A DNA stretch of 64,000 nt from Amphimedon queenslandica (taxonomy: Eukaryota; Porifera; Demospongiae; Haplosclerida; Niphatidae). Position 1 is the first letter of the stretch. Every line of letters begins with the position of its first letter. Positions 1 through 12,223 of this stretch are shown piece by piece. The position numbers were made by a program, and so were the translations under genes. The notes below the pieces were generated by a model. It ran no database searches. It was not told the origin of the DNA and saw only the letters and a list, made by a program, of their open reading frames with translations. The stretch spans positions 335,731 through 399,730 of the forward strand of contig NW_003546282.1 of NCBI RefSeq assembly GCF_000090795.2, written 5' to 3'.

Positions 1-2
1 GA

Positions 3-1067
3 CTAGCACTTCGTCCCTTTGCACCTGGGACACTTAATCTTGACGACTAAAGTGATAATGATAATAATTAATATTCATTAAAGGTGGGTGTGGTTACATC
101 ATTATTATCGTTGGCTTGTGGTTGCTCCACATCATTAACCAGTGGGTGTTGAAGTACATGTAGCGAGCCTATAGTGTTACTATGGTAACAGGAAAAACAA
201 AACAATCAGCATGTACCGTCTTCAGATTCCATAATGTCTTTTGGATACACACGGTTCAGTTTACCATCAATATCTATAGAGGAGCACATACAGTATAAAG
301 TAACTGATAATAAAATAAATGTAAGTAGGCGTGTACCCTACCTTGATAGAGACGGGTTTCTTTAAGAGGGAAAGCACCAGTTACTCCTCGGACCCTCCCA
401 ATGTACACCTTAGCACTGACACGCCCACAAACGACAATTGCCTCATCTAAAAATAACAAAATGACTTTTAAAGAACTTTAAAAATTCACAAAAAATCTAA
501 TTTTGATCGGAATCAGCTCTAACTTTCTACACAACATTAAAAATTCACAAAAAATCTAATTTTGATCGAAATCAGCTCTAACTTTCTACACAACATAAGT
601 ATCAGGAAATAAACTCTCCTAAGCAGAGGGTATTTTCACACAGTAGTTATTAATAGTTATTAGGTACCTTTATGATACACTAGTTGTGTTAGTTCAGTTG
701 CTGCACTGACAGTCTGAGAAGGTTTTGAGTCTTTCCTTGGTATCGCCAGCAGTTTGTGTCTCATGGGTTTCATGTATCGACCAGTGGGTGTGGCTTCTCC
801 TGACTGATACTTCTGAATAAGCTCCTTGATAGAATCATATTTCTTATTATTAAAATCAGTCAAGAGCTGCATCACTGTACGACCATCCTCATTCTTAATA
901 TTAATGTCTATACCTAATGGGTGGAGTCAGTAGGTAGAGTTAATAGGTGTGGCTTATAAACCTTTGTCAAGTAGCAGTTTAACAGTATTCTCTTTTCCAC
1001 AAAGTGCAGCTTCATGTAATGCAGAGCCACTTTTGCACTAAAAAATAAGGACACAATAATAATAATA

Positions 1068-1121
<54 letters not shown>

Positions 1122-1519
1122 TGTATTTACAGGAATACCGGCATTGATTAGTGAGAGTACTACGACAGAGTGTCCGTTACGTGCCGCTAAATGAAGCGCT
1201 GACATTTCTGGACGTGAGAGTCTCAAGGTCTCAGGACAGTGAGATATAAGAATGTGTACCTATTAGTTAATTAATTAATATAAACCACACCCAGGTGCAA
1301 GCAACACCTGCACATACAATCAATAAAAATACCAAAACACGGAATTAGTGACATTCCACGTCATTAACAATAACAATAAAAATAAATTTGATATCATAAT
1401 GTTGAAACCATCCTTCATCATACAAGTACATGTAAAAATAATTACATTATTTGTTATTATTTATAAATTTTTGGTAAAGCAAATGTATGAAATAGATCAA
1501 CAAAGAATACAAGACAAAA

Positions 1520-1568
<49 letters not shown>

Positions 1569-2265
1569 GAGGGAGGGAGACTCACAGTATCAATGTGTCC
1601 AAACTGAGCCGCTAGATCTAATGGAGTCTCTCCTCTAATGTTCTTCATCATTGGATTAGCGTGTCTCTAAATTAAAGATAATAATAATTATTATAATAAT
1701 CATCGAAACAATACTGACAGTTATTGTAATGCAATACATAGCTTTGATAATAGTACACATCTTTCACCCTCTCTCTCTCTCTCTCTCTCTCTCACTTCTA
1801 ATAGGAACTCCACTACTCCACAGTAGCCATATTGAGCTGCTAAATGAAGAGCAGTGTCTTCAGAGTTGCTCTGCTGGTCAACGTTAGCCCTGGAAGGACC
1901 TTGTGTCGTTAGCAACTTGACAATCTCAATGTCTCCTTTCCAAGATGCCAAATGTAACGGAAAACTACCTATAAGGAGATAGTTGTTAGGAGGTGTGGCT
2001 AGCAACAGAGGGCACGCCTACCTGATGAATCAGGAATGGTTGTTGAAGCTCCGTTCCTAATAAGGAATGAGACAGTCTCTCTTTGACTGTTGAGAGTTGC
2101 ATGATGCAGTAATGTGTAACCTAGCTCATCTTGTATGTTTGGATGTAGGTTCTTCTTTATACTGAAGGAGAGAGAGAGAGGGAAGGAGGAAGGGAGAGAG
2201 AGGGAGAGGGGAAGAGAGGGAGGGAAGGAGGAAGGGAGGGAGAGAAAGAGAGGGAAGGAGGGAGG

Positions 2266-2296
<31 letters not shown>

Positions 2297-2920
2297 AGAG
2301 GGAGGGAGGGAGAGAGGAAGGGGGAGAGAGAAATGGAGAGAGACTGTTATTCTTATGACTAACTTGCACTAACATGCATTAAACAAAAACAAAATAAGAC
2401 TTTATTTATTATCATAAAAATAACAATAACACCAGTACACCATGCACTAATGCACACGCATACATGACCAGATGTACATGTACATTAATTTAAAGACACA
2501 TACAAAAACAACAAGACAGTATGATGTCAATGGAGCCAGCCACAAGAGAATTAGATATTTCGTAATCATCAGGAATGTTAATTGAGTCTTAAACTATGGA
2601 AAGCAATGAGCCATGGACATACAATATTACATTATCTTGAGACACACTGGACTACAGTACATGTACACTGATGGATTACATTCATAATGTACTGTATATA
2701 CAGACCATACTTACCACAATACCTCACTATATATAAATATCACTGCCCACTACTACACCTGTAGCTCGCATGCTACTCCAATGGTTTTAAATTGTAATTA
2801 CAGTTTATTATGTTATACTTACTTTCCAATAACTGAGGAACGTTTAGTGTGACTGAGGAGTCTTTCCAAAGTTCTCATGTCACCAGTTTTTGCTGCCTTT
2901 ATCAGTTCTCCTTTACCCAT
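3..2920 (-). CDS. Ankyrin-repeat plus SH3-like protein (ANKS1/Caskin-type)
   Basis: Ten exons on the minus strand close in one frame of 386 residues: 2823-2920, 2022-2161, 1796-1968, 1586-1666, 1119-1259, 962-1037, 668-913, 342-446, 217-273 and 3-46. The start is the ATG at 2920. Six or so ankyrin repeats follow (motifs [60 protein letters not shown]), in the same order and with similar linkers as in human ANKS1 and Caskin scaffolds. After them comes a compact SH3-like segment ending [11 protein letters not shown]. The last exon encodes a cysteine-rich tail, CPRCKGTKC, then TAG at 3-5. ANKS1 and Caskin proteins continue with SAM and PTB modules, absent here, so this is either a short family member or the tail exon is mispredicted at the window edge. 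Likely a cytoplasmic adaptor. Confidence 0.8.
481..596. repeat. Two tandem 59-bp copies of a repeat-family fragment
   Basis: Bases 481-539 and 540-596 are near-identical, with one clear mismatch. Each contains the complement of the core AAGTTTGAGCTGATTCCGA (here slightly diverged) that marks the larger repeat family in this window. They lie in an intron of the ankyrin-SH3 gene. Confidence 0.85.
1055..1117. repeat. (AAT/ATT)n microsatellite
   Basis: Short AAT units followed by a longer run of ATT, within an intron of the ankyrin-SH3 gene, directly next to its 5' splice site at 1118. Confidence 0.9.
1523..1567. repeat. (GA)n microsatellite
   Basis: Uninterrupted GA dinucleotides next to an exon end of the ankyrin-SH3 gene; on the coding strand it reads as a CT tract. 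Confidence 0.9.
2164..2345. repeat. GA/GGA-rich low-complexity tract
   Basis: About 180 bp of purines (GA, GGA, GGGA units). On the coding strand of the ankyrin-SH3 gene it is a polypyrimidine stretch ending in the acceptor CTTCAG of exon 2, so it forms the 3' part of intron 1. Confidence 0.9.
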
Positions 2921-3518
2921 CTCTGTCTCTCTCTTCCCCGGCCAGAATCGGTCCTACTTAATACTAGCCTCTCTTTACGGCCTACAAGAATAATTTAAAC
3001 TATTTAAGTACAGATTCATTTGCTACCTTTTATGTTCCTTTCTTCATGCACACAGAATTTGCTGCAAGCTAAGCCACGCCTACTGACCCATCCCAAGGAA
3101 ATTAGATCACGTGATCATTGTTTTACTAATAATATTCATGAGTTATGAACGTGACCTGGTAGATTATAATGATATTCATTTGTTTATGGTTAGCAGCAAT
3201 AATAATTAATAATAATTATTATTACTATTAATAAAAGTTATGGACTTCTTTGTAGAATCCATACTATGATACTAAGCAATACAAGCAGAAGCTACAGAAA
3301 ATATAAGAGAAGAGAGAGGAGTCAGTGTTTTTAAGAGAGAGAGTTTAGATGAGCTCCCGTGAGAGCCTGGGCTGAGACCTCCATTGGTGACATCCCACCT
3401 GCTAATTACCTCCAGGAGCTGACGAGCCCCTCCCTGCGAGTTGATGTGCAGAGGAAAAAATAAAAGTTGATACTCCAACACAAAGCAGCATAGTAATAGT
3501 AAGTAGGAGGAGGAAGAG
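2921..3518. promoter_or_regulatory. Divergent intergenic region with GATCACGTGATC palindrome
   Basis: This stretch separates the ankyrin-SH3 gene (left, minus) from the RasGEF gene (right, plus). It holds a perfect 12-bp palindrome GATCACGTGATC at 3105-3116, centred on a CACGTG E-box. The 3' part, 3240-3518, may include untranslated or unrecognised first exons of the RasGEF gene. No other coding sequence was recognised. Promoter activity is inferred from position. Confidence 0.45.
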
Positions 3519-6500
3519 ATGAAGAAAATAATTCGACTAGCAAGCAGAGGAGAGTCTGATAGACCATCTCTCAAGACGCAAAAGAAATGGGAGAAAGTGC
3601 TGAGGAAGGAAGGATTCACTCTTCTGTACTTAGGACATGCTGTTCTCTCTGACGCCAGAGCCTCCTCTGAAGTAACGCTAGCTATAATGGCAGTCAAGCA
3701 GTCTCCTACGGACCAAAAGAGAGTCCAGATATACTGCCAGGGACCTCAGCTTTATGTGAAGGAGAGGATGGGAGAAGAAGGAGAGCAGGAGCTACTCACT
3801 TCTCCTCTTACAAACATTTCACAATGTCTGCAGCACACTGCTCAAGGCTTCAATGACTGCTTTGGACTGGTCTTCAGCTCAGGCCCGTGGATAAAACAAT
3901 GTCACATCTTTCAAGCTAAAAGCAACAAAGAGGTATATAACAATAATAATAATAACAATAATAATAATATAATAATAACAATAATGACAACAAAACTTTA
4001 ATGAGCGGCTACTACAAACACAGAATGAGATAATTGACCACCAAGCATTAGTTACTACAGTCTCAATCATTATTGGTTACCTTCTAATGTATTAGGGGGT
4101 GGCACACCAATCGCTGCCAATATTTGCACGGCAGAAAGTGACACAGCCAATAAACAAATTGAAGCAATGCAAAATTAATGTCACAACAATAATGATAATT
4201 TATTATACACATAATTATGAGGAAATGCTTTGTTCATGTAATTTGATAACACACAAAAGTGATTCAAAGCAAGTCTTGTTTGTTTTCATTCCTTGCCTTT
4301 AGTATTAATTTAAGGGTGTGTGTGTGTGTGCGTTGATTTGTGTTGTGTTGATGTCAATTGATGGTTGAATGAGTTGATGTGTCTAATAATAAATCATAAT
4401 ACTCACACGCTCTCAGCAATTACATACCAGCATACCCAAACACACACACCCAAACACACACACATGCGCTACAGGCAATCCAATGTAACTAATCCTGTTG
4501 ATAATAATTAATAATCTCAGTGGATTAATCCTTCCAATACACACTGAAGCAGTCATGTACTCTCAGCAGTGTCTATTACCAGTCAACAAACACATTGATC
4601 ATTGGGTCTTTATTATACCATCAACACAACTCCATTACAACTCTATGTTGTACCCTTTAGGCTTCAGATGTGGTCCTATCAATACACAGAAGTGTCAAGG
4701 CGGTCATCAAATCTTATCGGAGGAAGTCTGAGATACCACTACCAGTTCTATTATTAGAATCACAAGAGATGACGTCACAGGAGCCTAACAATAGAATAAA
4801 CCAGAGAAGAAAATCGGACAGTGGCTTGAGGACAATTAATTCGGAGCCTGCGCCAATTATATCCGTAAGAATAACAAGTTCTTAAAACTCGTTTTACTAT
4901 TATTGATCTATAGATAAGCAAGGAACCATCTCCTGTAATTTCATTGGCTGTCGCTCTGCCGTCAAAGCCATCTCCATGGAAACGGAAGAAAGGAGCGGGA
5001 GAGATGAGCAGGACTGAGAAGATAGAGGTGGTGTCAGAGGCTAGGAAACGAGTCAAGGAAAGCAACGAATTGTTGAGACAAACTTGCAAGTAAATGAATT
5101 GAAAATATTAGCTTTGTGTAGTGAAGTTTATAATTTTATCTCAATCACTAGTAACCCTCATCCACAGTCTCCGTTTGAGAGAGCACTTCATGCCATTAAC
5201 TTCTCCAGTGACCAGCTACTGTCCTATCTACTGGATCAACACATGCTTTCGGTTGATGCTTGTGATCACGATGGCAACAATCCACTCCATTACGCTGTGG
5301 CTATGCAGAATGAAAGGGCATTAAAGATACTACATGAAAGGTACCAACAACCAGTACAAACTGTTTGATTGCATCGACACTGTATTGCTACAGTCCCACT
5401 GTCTGTTACTCTGTACCTCAGCTTGTCGGAGGACAGAAATAATTTTCTTTTTATCATTTAGAATGTCTTCCCTTGAGCATCGTAACAATAGCAAGCTCCA
5501 CCCACTCCACAGAGCTGTTAGCGACGGTAACAAACACATCATCACTAGCTTATTGGAAAGAGGAGCCAATCCAAATGCACAGGATGACGAAAAGTAAACA
5601 AACATTGAACTAATCCTCACCTCAGTCCCCCCTCATTGTACATAGGAATACTCCACTGCATTACAGTGCTAGCACTAGGGAGCAGCACGAGGTTTGCTGG
5701 ATATTGCTCCAGTATGGGGCCATGATATCAAAGCAGAATAAAATAGGAATAAGACCAATAGACATGCTACCAGTAAGGAGTCCATTCATCATATTTTTAT
5801 TTTATTTTATTTTATTTTTAAGGACCTCAAAGAGATGCAGAATCGGCTCATAGTTTCAATGTGTAAGTCGTTTTGTGATCCAAAGGAGAAGCTAGTTGCT
5901 CCAGCAAGCACATCCACTGCAGCCCCTCCCGGCCTTCTCTCTGATTCACATCACAAGTTTAATGAATTCCTTGAAAGAGCAAAAGAGCAAGCGAAATCTC
6001 TCAAGTCTAAAATCAGAGGAGGAGGAGGAGGAGGAGGAGGAACGTCGAAACACAATAAATTTAAAAAGATAAGTCACAGCATTAGTAACCTCTCTGAGCT
6101 TTTAGAAGCCGAAGAAGATGAAATGATTAGACAGGACAGACTGCAAAAGTTAAAGTTTCCGTTAGCTTTACCAATAGACGTGTTGCAACTAGAAGCTGAT
6201 AAAGAGGAGGTTGAAAAAGGACTCAATAAATTAATACACTTCAGTAAGAACTCTCGTAGTGCCTTGAAACGCTCCACGAGTGATCCTGAGCTGTCAAGCA
6301 CTGCTGGAGACATGAGCAAAGAAGACAGCTCACCGCTGAGCCCGGACTTTGACTTCAAAAAATTATTGAAGCATTTTGAGCACCGGGAACTGCCCCCACC
6401 ACGCCCCCTTTCGTCACCTTATTACCGTAGCAACCGGGAGAGAAGGGGTAAGGACACGATTGGTGATGCCACACTCAGCGCTGCTTTTAAAGACTTAGAA

Positions 6501-9500
6501 ATGGAACTAGCAACCTCGGATCATAACAGACCAGACTCACCTGGGTTCTCTCATATCAAAATATCACCGAAAGTATCACGAAGAGATTTGAAGAAGGATG
6601 AGGTGCAAACCACGCCCACAAAAGAGCCGAAAAGTAAAGACGAGGCAATGGCTGAACTTGATGACATCATCGATCAGATCAAACTAGCAGCTGATGAGAT
6701 TCAAGATATGAAACCTTTTGGGATAAAGCAACAGAACTATAAAGAAGAAAGGAATAAAGCAGCAGAGCAAAGGCCATCGGTATTTCCAGTTCCAGCCATC
6801 AAGAAAGGAGGACCGAGGAGTCATTACGATCATATTATAACGAGCAGTATTGAAACTAATGACTCATGCTCCTCCTCAGAAACAAGACGCAAGACAGTAT
6901 CAGGCCTTTCACCACTTCACCTCCAAACAAAGAGAGGCCATCGTAGGATCGGAAGTACAGGATCCACACTATCAATGGGGTCCTCATCCTCTTCCTCCAA
7001 CCCACACCCTCTCACTGAATCACTCCTCAATTTCCCCATGGACTCAGAGCCAGGGGAACCAGGAGCTAAGAGCCTTCACGTGCTTTGTCTTCTGTCTCAG
7101 AACCCAGAGTGCATCCAACCGCTCATATCACACATATGTCTATCGGACTTCAAGGATAGACTAGTAGGAGCTGCTTCAGCTGAATCATCAAGTGATTCAA
7201 CAGTGTCAAACATTGCCAACCTTGTGTATAATATATTTGAAGTAAGTGGGAGAGAGAGGGGGGGTAAGTGTGTTGATAAAGTTACAATGTGATAAGCTTT
7301 ATTTTATGTAAACAAGCAAATGTTACTCAAAACATTTATATTCATTATTAATTGTTGTTGATTATTAATCCTCTGACCTTTAGATGGGCGGATCAGATGG
7401 AAGGAAGACTGCAGTTGAGTCTGGGATGATGGACATTGTACTGAAGCTACTGTCAACCAGAGATCCAATACCTGTAAAGAAACACACTATGAATAATGTA
7501 TGTACTTATCCGTAACTATTTCTTAGGGTACATGTCTTATGATATTAGACCATCTACTAGTCAACGATGGTGATAATAATTATCTAAGAACCATAGCAAA
7601 GATCCCTTGTGCCCCCCTACTAGTGTTCCTAGAACATTCAGATCCGGAACTGGACAGTGGGTTGGGCTCTCAAAGGGAGAGAGGTCCCTCCTCTTCCTCT
7701 ACAACAACGTTTGATTATCACGCTCCTTCTTCCCACGGCTCTCATCATGCCCCTTCAAACCGGACCCCCTCGTCACACGGATCACACCTCACCCCCTCAA
7801 CCCACCAAACCTCCTCTTCACCACACCCACAAGGTGACCACACCCCCTCTATGCACCATGTCCCCTCATTACACCACACAAGCTCTCATTCCTCTTCATA
7901 TCACCAAGGAGATGAGAGGCTGGCCTTGCACCATCAGTTACTAACAAACGTCAAGGATAGAGCCACGAGCTTCACGAGTGAATCAAGTAGTGCTAACAGC
8001 TTAGCTTCTCCCACGTTTCATGGTGATATGGTCACCAATCAAGAAGCTAAAAGAATTGTACTCAAGTTGTTAGCAGTGACAAGTTCGCATACAAAAATGC
8101 AGCGAGCTCTGTCTGGCCTACGCTACATATCGCTCCTCTCTGATTATACTGCCGACGTGTCTCTTGAAAACAGAACCAACAGTATCATAACACTAGCTAA
8201 CATAGGACTAGACATCCAGAGTCATCCTTACTTACTCCAGGCTGGACTTGTGGAGAAACTACGTCCTATTTTAAGCAACGGTCCTAAGGCAAGGTATCAT
8301 GCCATAAGAGCACTAGTGTATCTGGGGAAACTCCAACTGTTTGGCTGTAACCTTTTTACCAGCGGAAGGGGAAGGAGAAGTGGGGGAGAGGATGAGAATG
8401 ATTACGTAATTAAAGCAATTGATGGACACCAGCACACCTACGTGAGGTAACCTATATTATACTGTGTGTGTACAGTACATTGACTTGTGACTTAAATTGC
8501 TATACTGATGTTAAAACTTTTTTCCAAGTACATGTACCCCGGTACATGTATTTATTTTCCCTCAATAGGGGTCTAACTGTCGAAGCCTGTATTGAGCTAT
8601 TGACATCAAATACTAAAGAGTTATGGGGCGGGATTGCTTTGAGGGACACAGCCTCGGGACTTCATCTCTCAAGAGAAAAAACCATCGACTTCTTCTTGAC
8701 GACATATCGGTCATTCCTCCACCCACTTTTATTAATGAGACTACTGTTACACCGGTAAGAATCATTATAAAAATAATTTATTATTATTTTTATTTTTCCT
8801 CTAGCATTGATACTCCTAATCTTGAGCCAAACCCTTTTGATTGGTCGAAGGACATCAGTGAAATAAAGCTCCAGCATCAATACAGCATACCCCCAGTGCA
8901 CCAAGCAACTCTTAACGTTATCGGACAATGGATAGAATCATTTCAAGAAGACTTCAGATTAATACCTCAACTACAAGTGAGTGAGAATGTACAGAAATAT
9001 GTTTAACATGTTAGGAATTTAATAAGAACAATAGGGCTGTAATTACATATACTGTATACCTGTGTATTAAATTTTCTTTATTCGCAAATTGTATTTTTAG
9101 GATTATTTAGGTGAATTGATCCACAGGTTACGTAAGTTCAAAGGAGCCTACACTCCTCATGCTCACAGATTAAAGTCGTTGCTACAAGATCTCCACAAAC
9201 CACCTGTTAAAAGGACAGCAGCTGAGAGTGATGGCAACAAATCCCTCACCACTTCTCTCTCGGCTAATGACGTCAAATATAGGGTACCTCATCACGAAAA
9301 CCTTTATTTTCAAGTATGTTATAATTATTAAAATGTTTAAGTTATCTTTATTGCAATTACTTATAACAGTGCAAGAAATTAATCAGTGAAGATCTTTTGC
9401 CAGTAACGCTAGATACAGCAATCCACCTGGCTGGTCTACAGCTGCACATTGAGGTAGAATAATTGATAATTGATTATAATAGTTGGAAGTATCTGTCCTG

Positions 9501-11933
9501 TATCTGTTTTTTTTACAGACGTTGGTTGATAATACTTTAAATCAGGCATTCATGGAAGGAGCTAAAAGCAAGAAGGAGACACGTACTTATGTGAATCATC
9601 TTAAAAATGCCTTACCAGCGTGGTGCTTTAGAATGAAGAACATCAGCAAGAAGTAAGCATTATCAACATTATTACACTCTCCTATCTCTCATCAATCCGC
9701 AGAGTTAGAGATAAACTGAGCGAATTTGAGGGACTTTCCGATCGAAACGCTAAGCACATGTACATAGAGAAATGCCAGACAGCCCCAGGGTATCACAGTA
9801 CATTCTACAATGTTAAAGTAAGTACTATCCAGTATTAATTGATAAAGAAGGATACCCTGCTCTCTCTCTCTTTCTGTCTAGGTTCCAGTTGAGGGTAAGT
9901 TTAGAAGAGGCCATTACTCACAGCTGCTCGGGCTAAGCGACCATCATATGATATTCCTTGATGAAAAAACAAGAGAACTCGTGTCCTCATTCTCACTGCA
10001 GGACATACAAAATGTGCAACATTTACCGGCTGATCCTTGCAGTCTAATCATTCAGTTTTCAACTGGCCATAAAGTTCTATTCAGTGTGGAGAGAGAGAGG
10101 TACATTGTACTACATAATGTGTGTGTGTGTGTGGCATCATTGGTGATGTTATTCTCTTTAGCTTTGCAAGACAAATTGAGATTGTTTTGGATAATCTTGG
10201 GCAAAAAGTCCTCCATGTGAGTTTAGTGCATGCATACATATGCATTGGAAAATGTAATACAAATAGAGAATTCTCCCTTATAGCCATATATAATAAAATA
10301 CCCAATACTATTGTATTCTAAAAGAGCATTCCAAGCTATTGCTGTTCTCTTGTCAACTGATGTACTACACCTGTAGTGAACAGGATATTTACATTTCCTC
10401 TAATCACGTACTTTATGCAGATTCTGTCAACATGTCTGTGTACTGTTACCACATATTTTTAAACATTTCAATATTTAAATTATGATAACATTTGTAGGAC
10501 ATTGAGAAGGAGGACCTCCAGGATTGGTGGGGACAATCTCCGGCCTCCATTCAATACTCAGCTCCCAACGACATTAATTCATTATCTTCTGAAAGCTCAC
10601 CGCCTCAGGATGGGCTCGTAGGCAAACAAGCCTCCGACTTTGAGGAAACTATAACGCCGATACAAAAAGAAGGGGTGGAGCCTACTGATGTGGCCACACC
10701 CACAACTATAAAAGCTATCGGAATGCCATTGACCCCACTAAATGATGGGGGCTTGGTCTTACAACACAGCACAGGTGGAAGTATGAAGTCTCAGTTCCCA
10801 TATCCTGACATTGATGGCTCTTACCCCTCCTTCTGTGACTGTCCACCAGACCCCGAGATACCATTACACATTGATATTCGTCTATTATCACTACAAGAGA
10901 TCCTCATGCACCCGATTGAAATAGCAAGACAGGTAACACTCATTGATCACGAGAAACTCAGTGCCGTATCACGGGAAGAACTCTTACAACGAGCCGGACT
11001 CTTCCCACGGTCTTTACGAGAAACCATTAACCCAACACCTTCCACTCATAACCTGGTCTCATCCTCACTCTCGTCCATGCAAAGTGGGTGTGGTCAAGAG
11101 GTAGGAATTGAGCAGTTGGCTCAGAGATTCAACCAGTTGTGTAACTGGACGGTGCACTCTATACTCCAGTACAGTCAGGAGGAAGACAGGGGGTGGGTCA
11201 TACAGCAGTTCATCACTACGGCACAGTCCTGTCTTGAGTATAGGAACTATTCATCAACTATGGCCATCGTTCTTGGACTACACTCGCCTTCTATTAGGAG
11301 ACTTAAACAAACATGGCAGGTATATAGGAAATCACAATTGTAAATGAATAAACTCTCTCTCTCCCTCTCTCTTGTAGCACGTTGGCAAGTCATTCAAAGA
11401 TGAATTAGATAGTATGACAGAGCTCCTTAGTCAGCGCAATAATTATAAAAATTACCGGGAAGCAATAGAAAAGACACGAATACCAGCTGTCCCATACTTT
11501 GGTTAGTATACATAAGCACATACATTATTACCTAATGCATATACCTCTTCCTTACATAGGGATCTTCACTCGTGACATCACCTTCATTTTGGATGGCAAT
11601 CCAGACTTTCTCCACAATCTAATAAACCTTCATAAGAGGCGACAGTTATACGCTAAACTTGAAGAGATTCGTCACTTCCAGGGAAACAAGTACAAGTTTG
11701 AGCCAGTCCCCGCCCTACAAGAACTGCTGACTCAGCATGTGCCAGTAAACGAAGACGACTTACACGCTCAATCTCATTCACTGGAGCCGCCCGTGCAGGA
11801 AGGGGGTGGAGCCACACCAGCAGAGGGTCGGATGAGGTCTAATAGTGTCTCGTCTTTGACTAATTTAGGGTTTTTGAGACAATCCTTTAATTCAAGGACT
11901 TCAGGGAGCTCGTCAAACCTGCTGAGCATATGA
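3519..11933 (+). CDS. Giant Ras-family GEF: PTB-ankyrin-armadillo-RasGEF_N-FERM-CDC25
   Basis: Twenty exons join in frame to about 2063 residues: 3519-3932, 4661-4864, 4914-5089, 5152-5340, 5462-5593, 5646-5772, 5823-7241, 7384-7497, 7527-8446, 8569-8754, 8805-8976, 9101-9313, 9370-9453, 9519-9652, 9703-9817, 9882-10099, 10162-10216, 10498-11319, 11378-11501 and 11560-11933. Visible in order: a PTB-like fold (about 30-165), ankyrin repeats (about 265-420), a charged disordered region with poly-Gly, armadillo-like repeats with a His/Ser-rich insert (about 760-1230), a RasGEF N-module (FFLTTYRSF), FERM F2-F3 lobes (about 1425-1620) and a CDC25 catalytic domain (about 1690-1990; IARQVTLIDHEKL, RLKQTW, IPAVPYFGIF). 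The CDC25 fold exchanges GDP for GTP on Ras-like GTPases; PTB and FERM parts suggest membrane-receptor or integrin coupling. Upstream exons could be missing. I know no named family with this order. Confidence 0.85.
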
Positions 11934-12223
11934 ATATTATTCATTTATTATTATTATTTTTTGTTTATTTATTATATATTTTTCAGATAATTGATTAAGC
12001 AGAAAACAACAACTTAAAATTTAAAATAGTCATAATAATTACCTTTAAATCCGTATATTATTAGTATAAGTCCAGGACAAAGTATACGGGATAAACTAAA
12101 ATCCTCGCGCGGGGGTCAACAGCTCATTAATTATTCATTGTTATTACTCAGCTCCACCTAGAAACTGCTTTGGGTGGAGCCCTTCCTTCTCTTCGAGCTT
12201 CCACTAGCTTCTGCTGTAACGTA

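Noticed and set aside
2135-2375. Arg/Glu-rich and Ser/Pro-rich ORFs on both strands
   Set aside because: They are readings of the GA-rich low-complexity tract in intron 1 of the ankyrin-SH3 gene.
3272-3697. A 141-codon minus-strand ORF upstream of the RasGEF gene
   Set aside because: It is antisense to the PTB-coding exon and low in recognisable structure, while the plus-strand frame continues through good splice sites.
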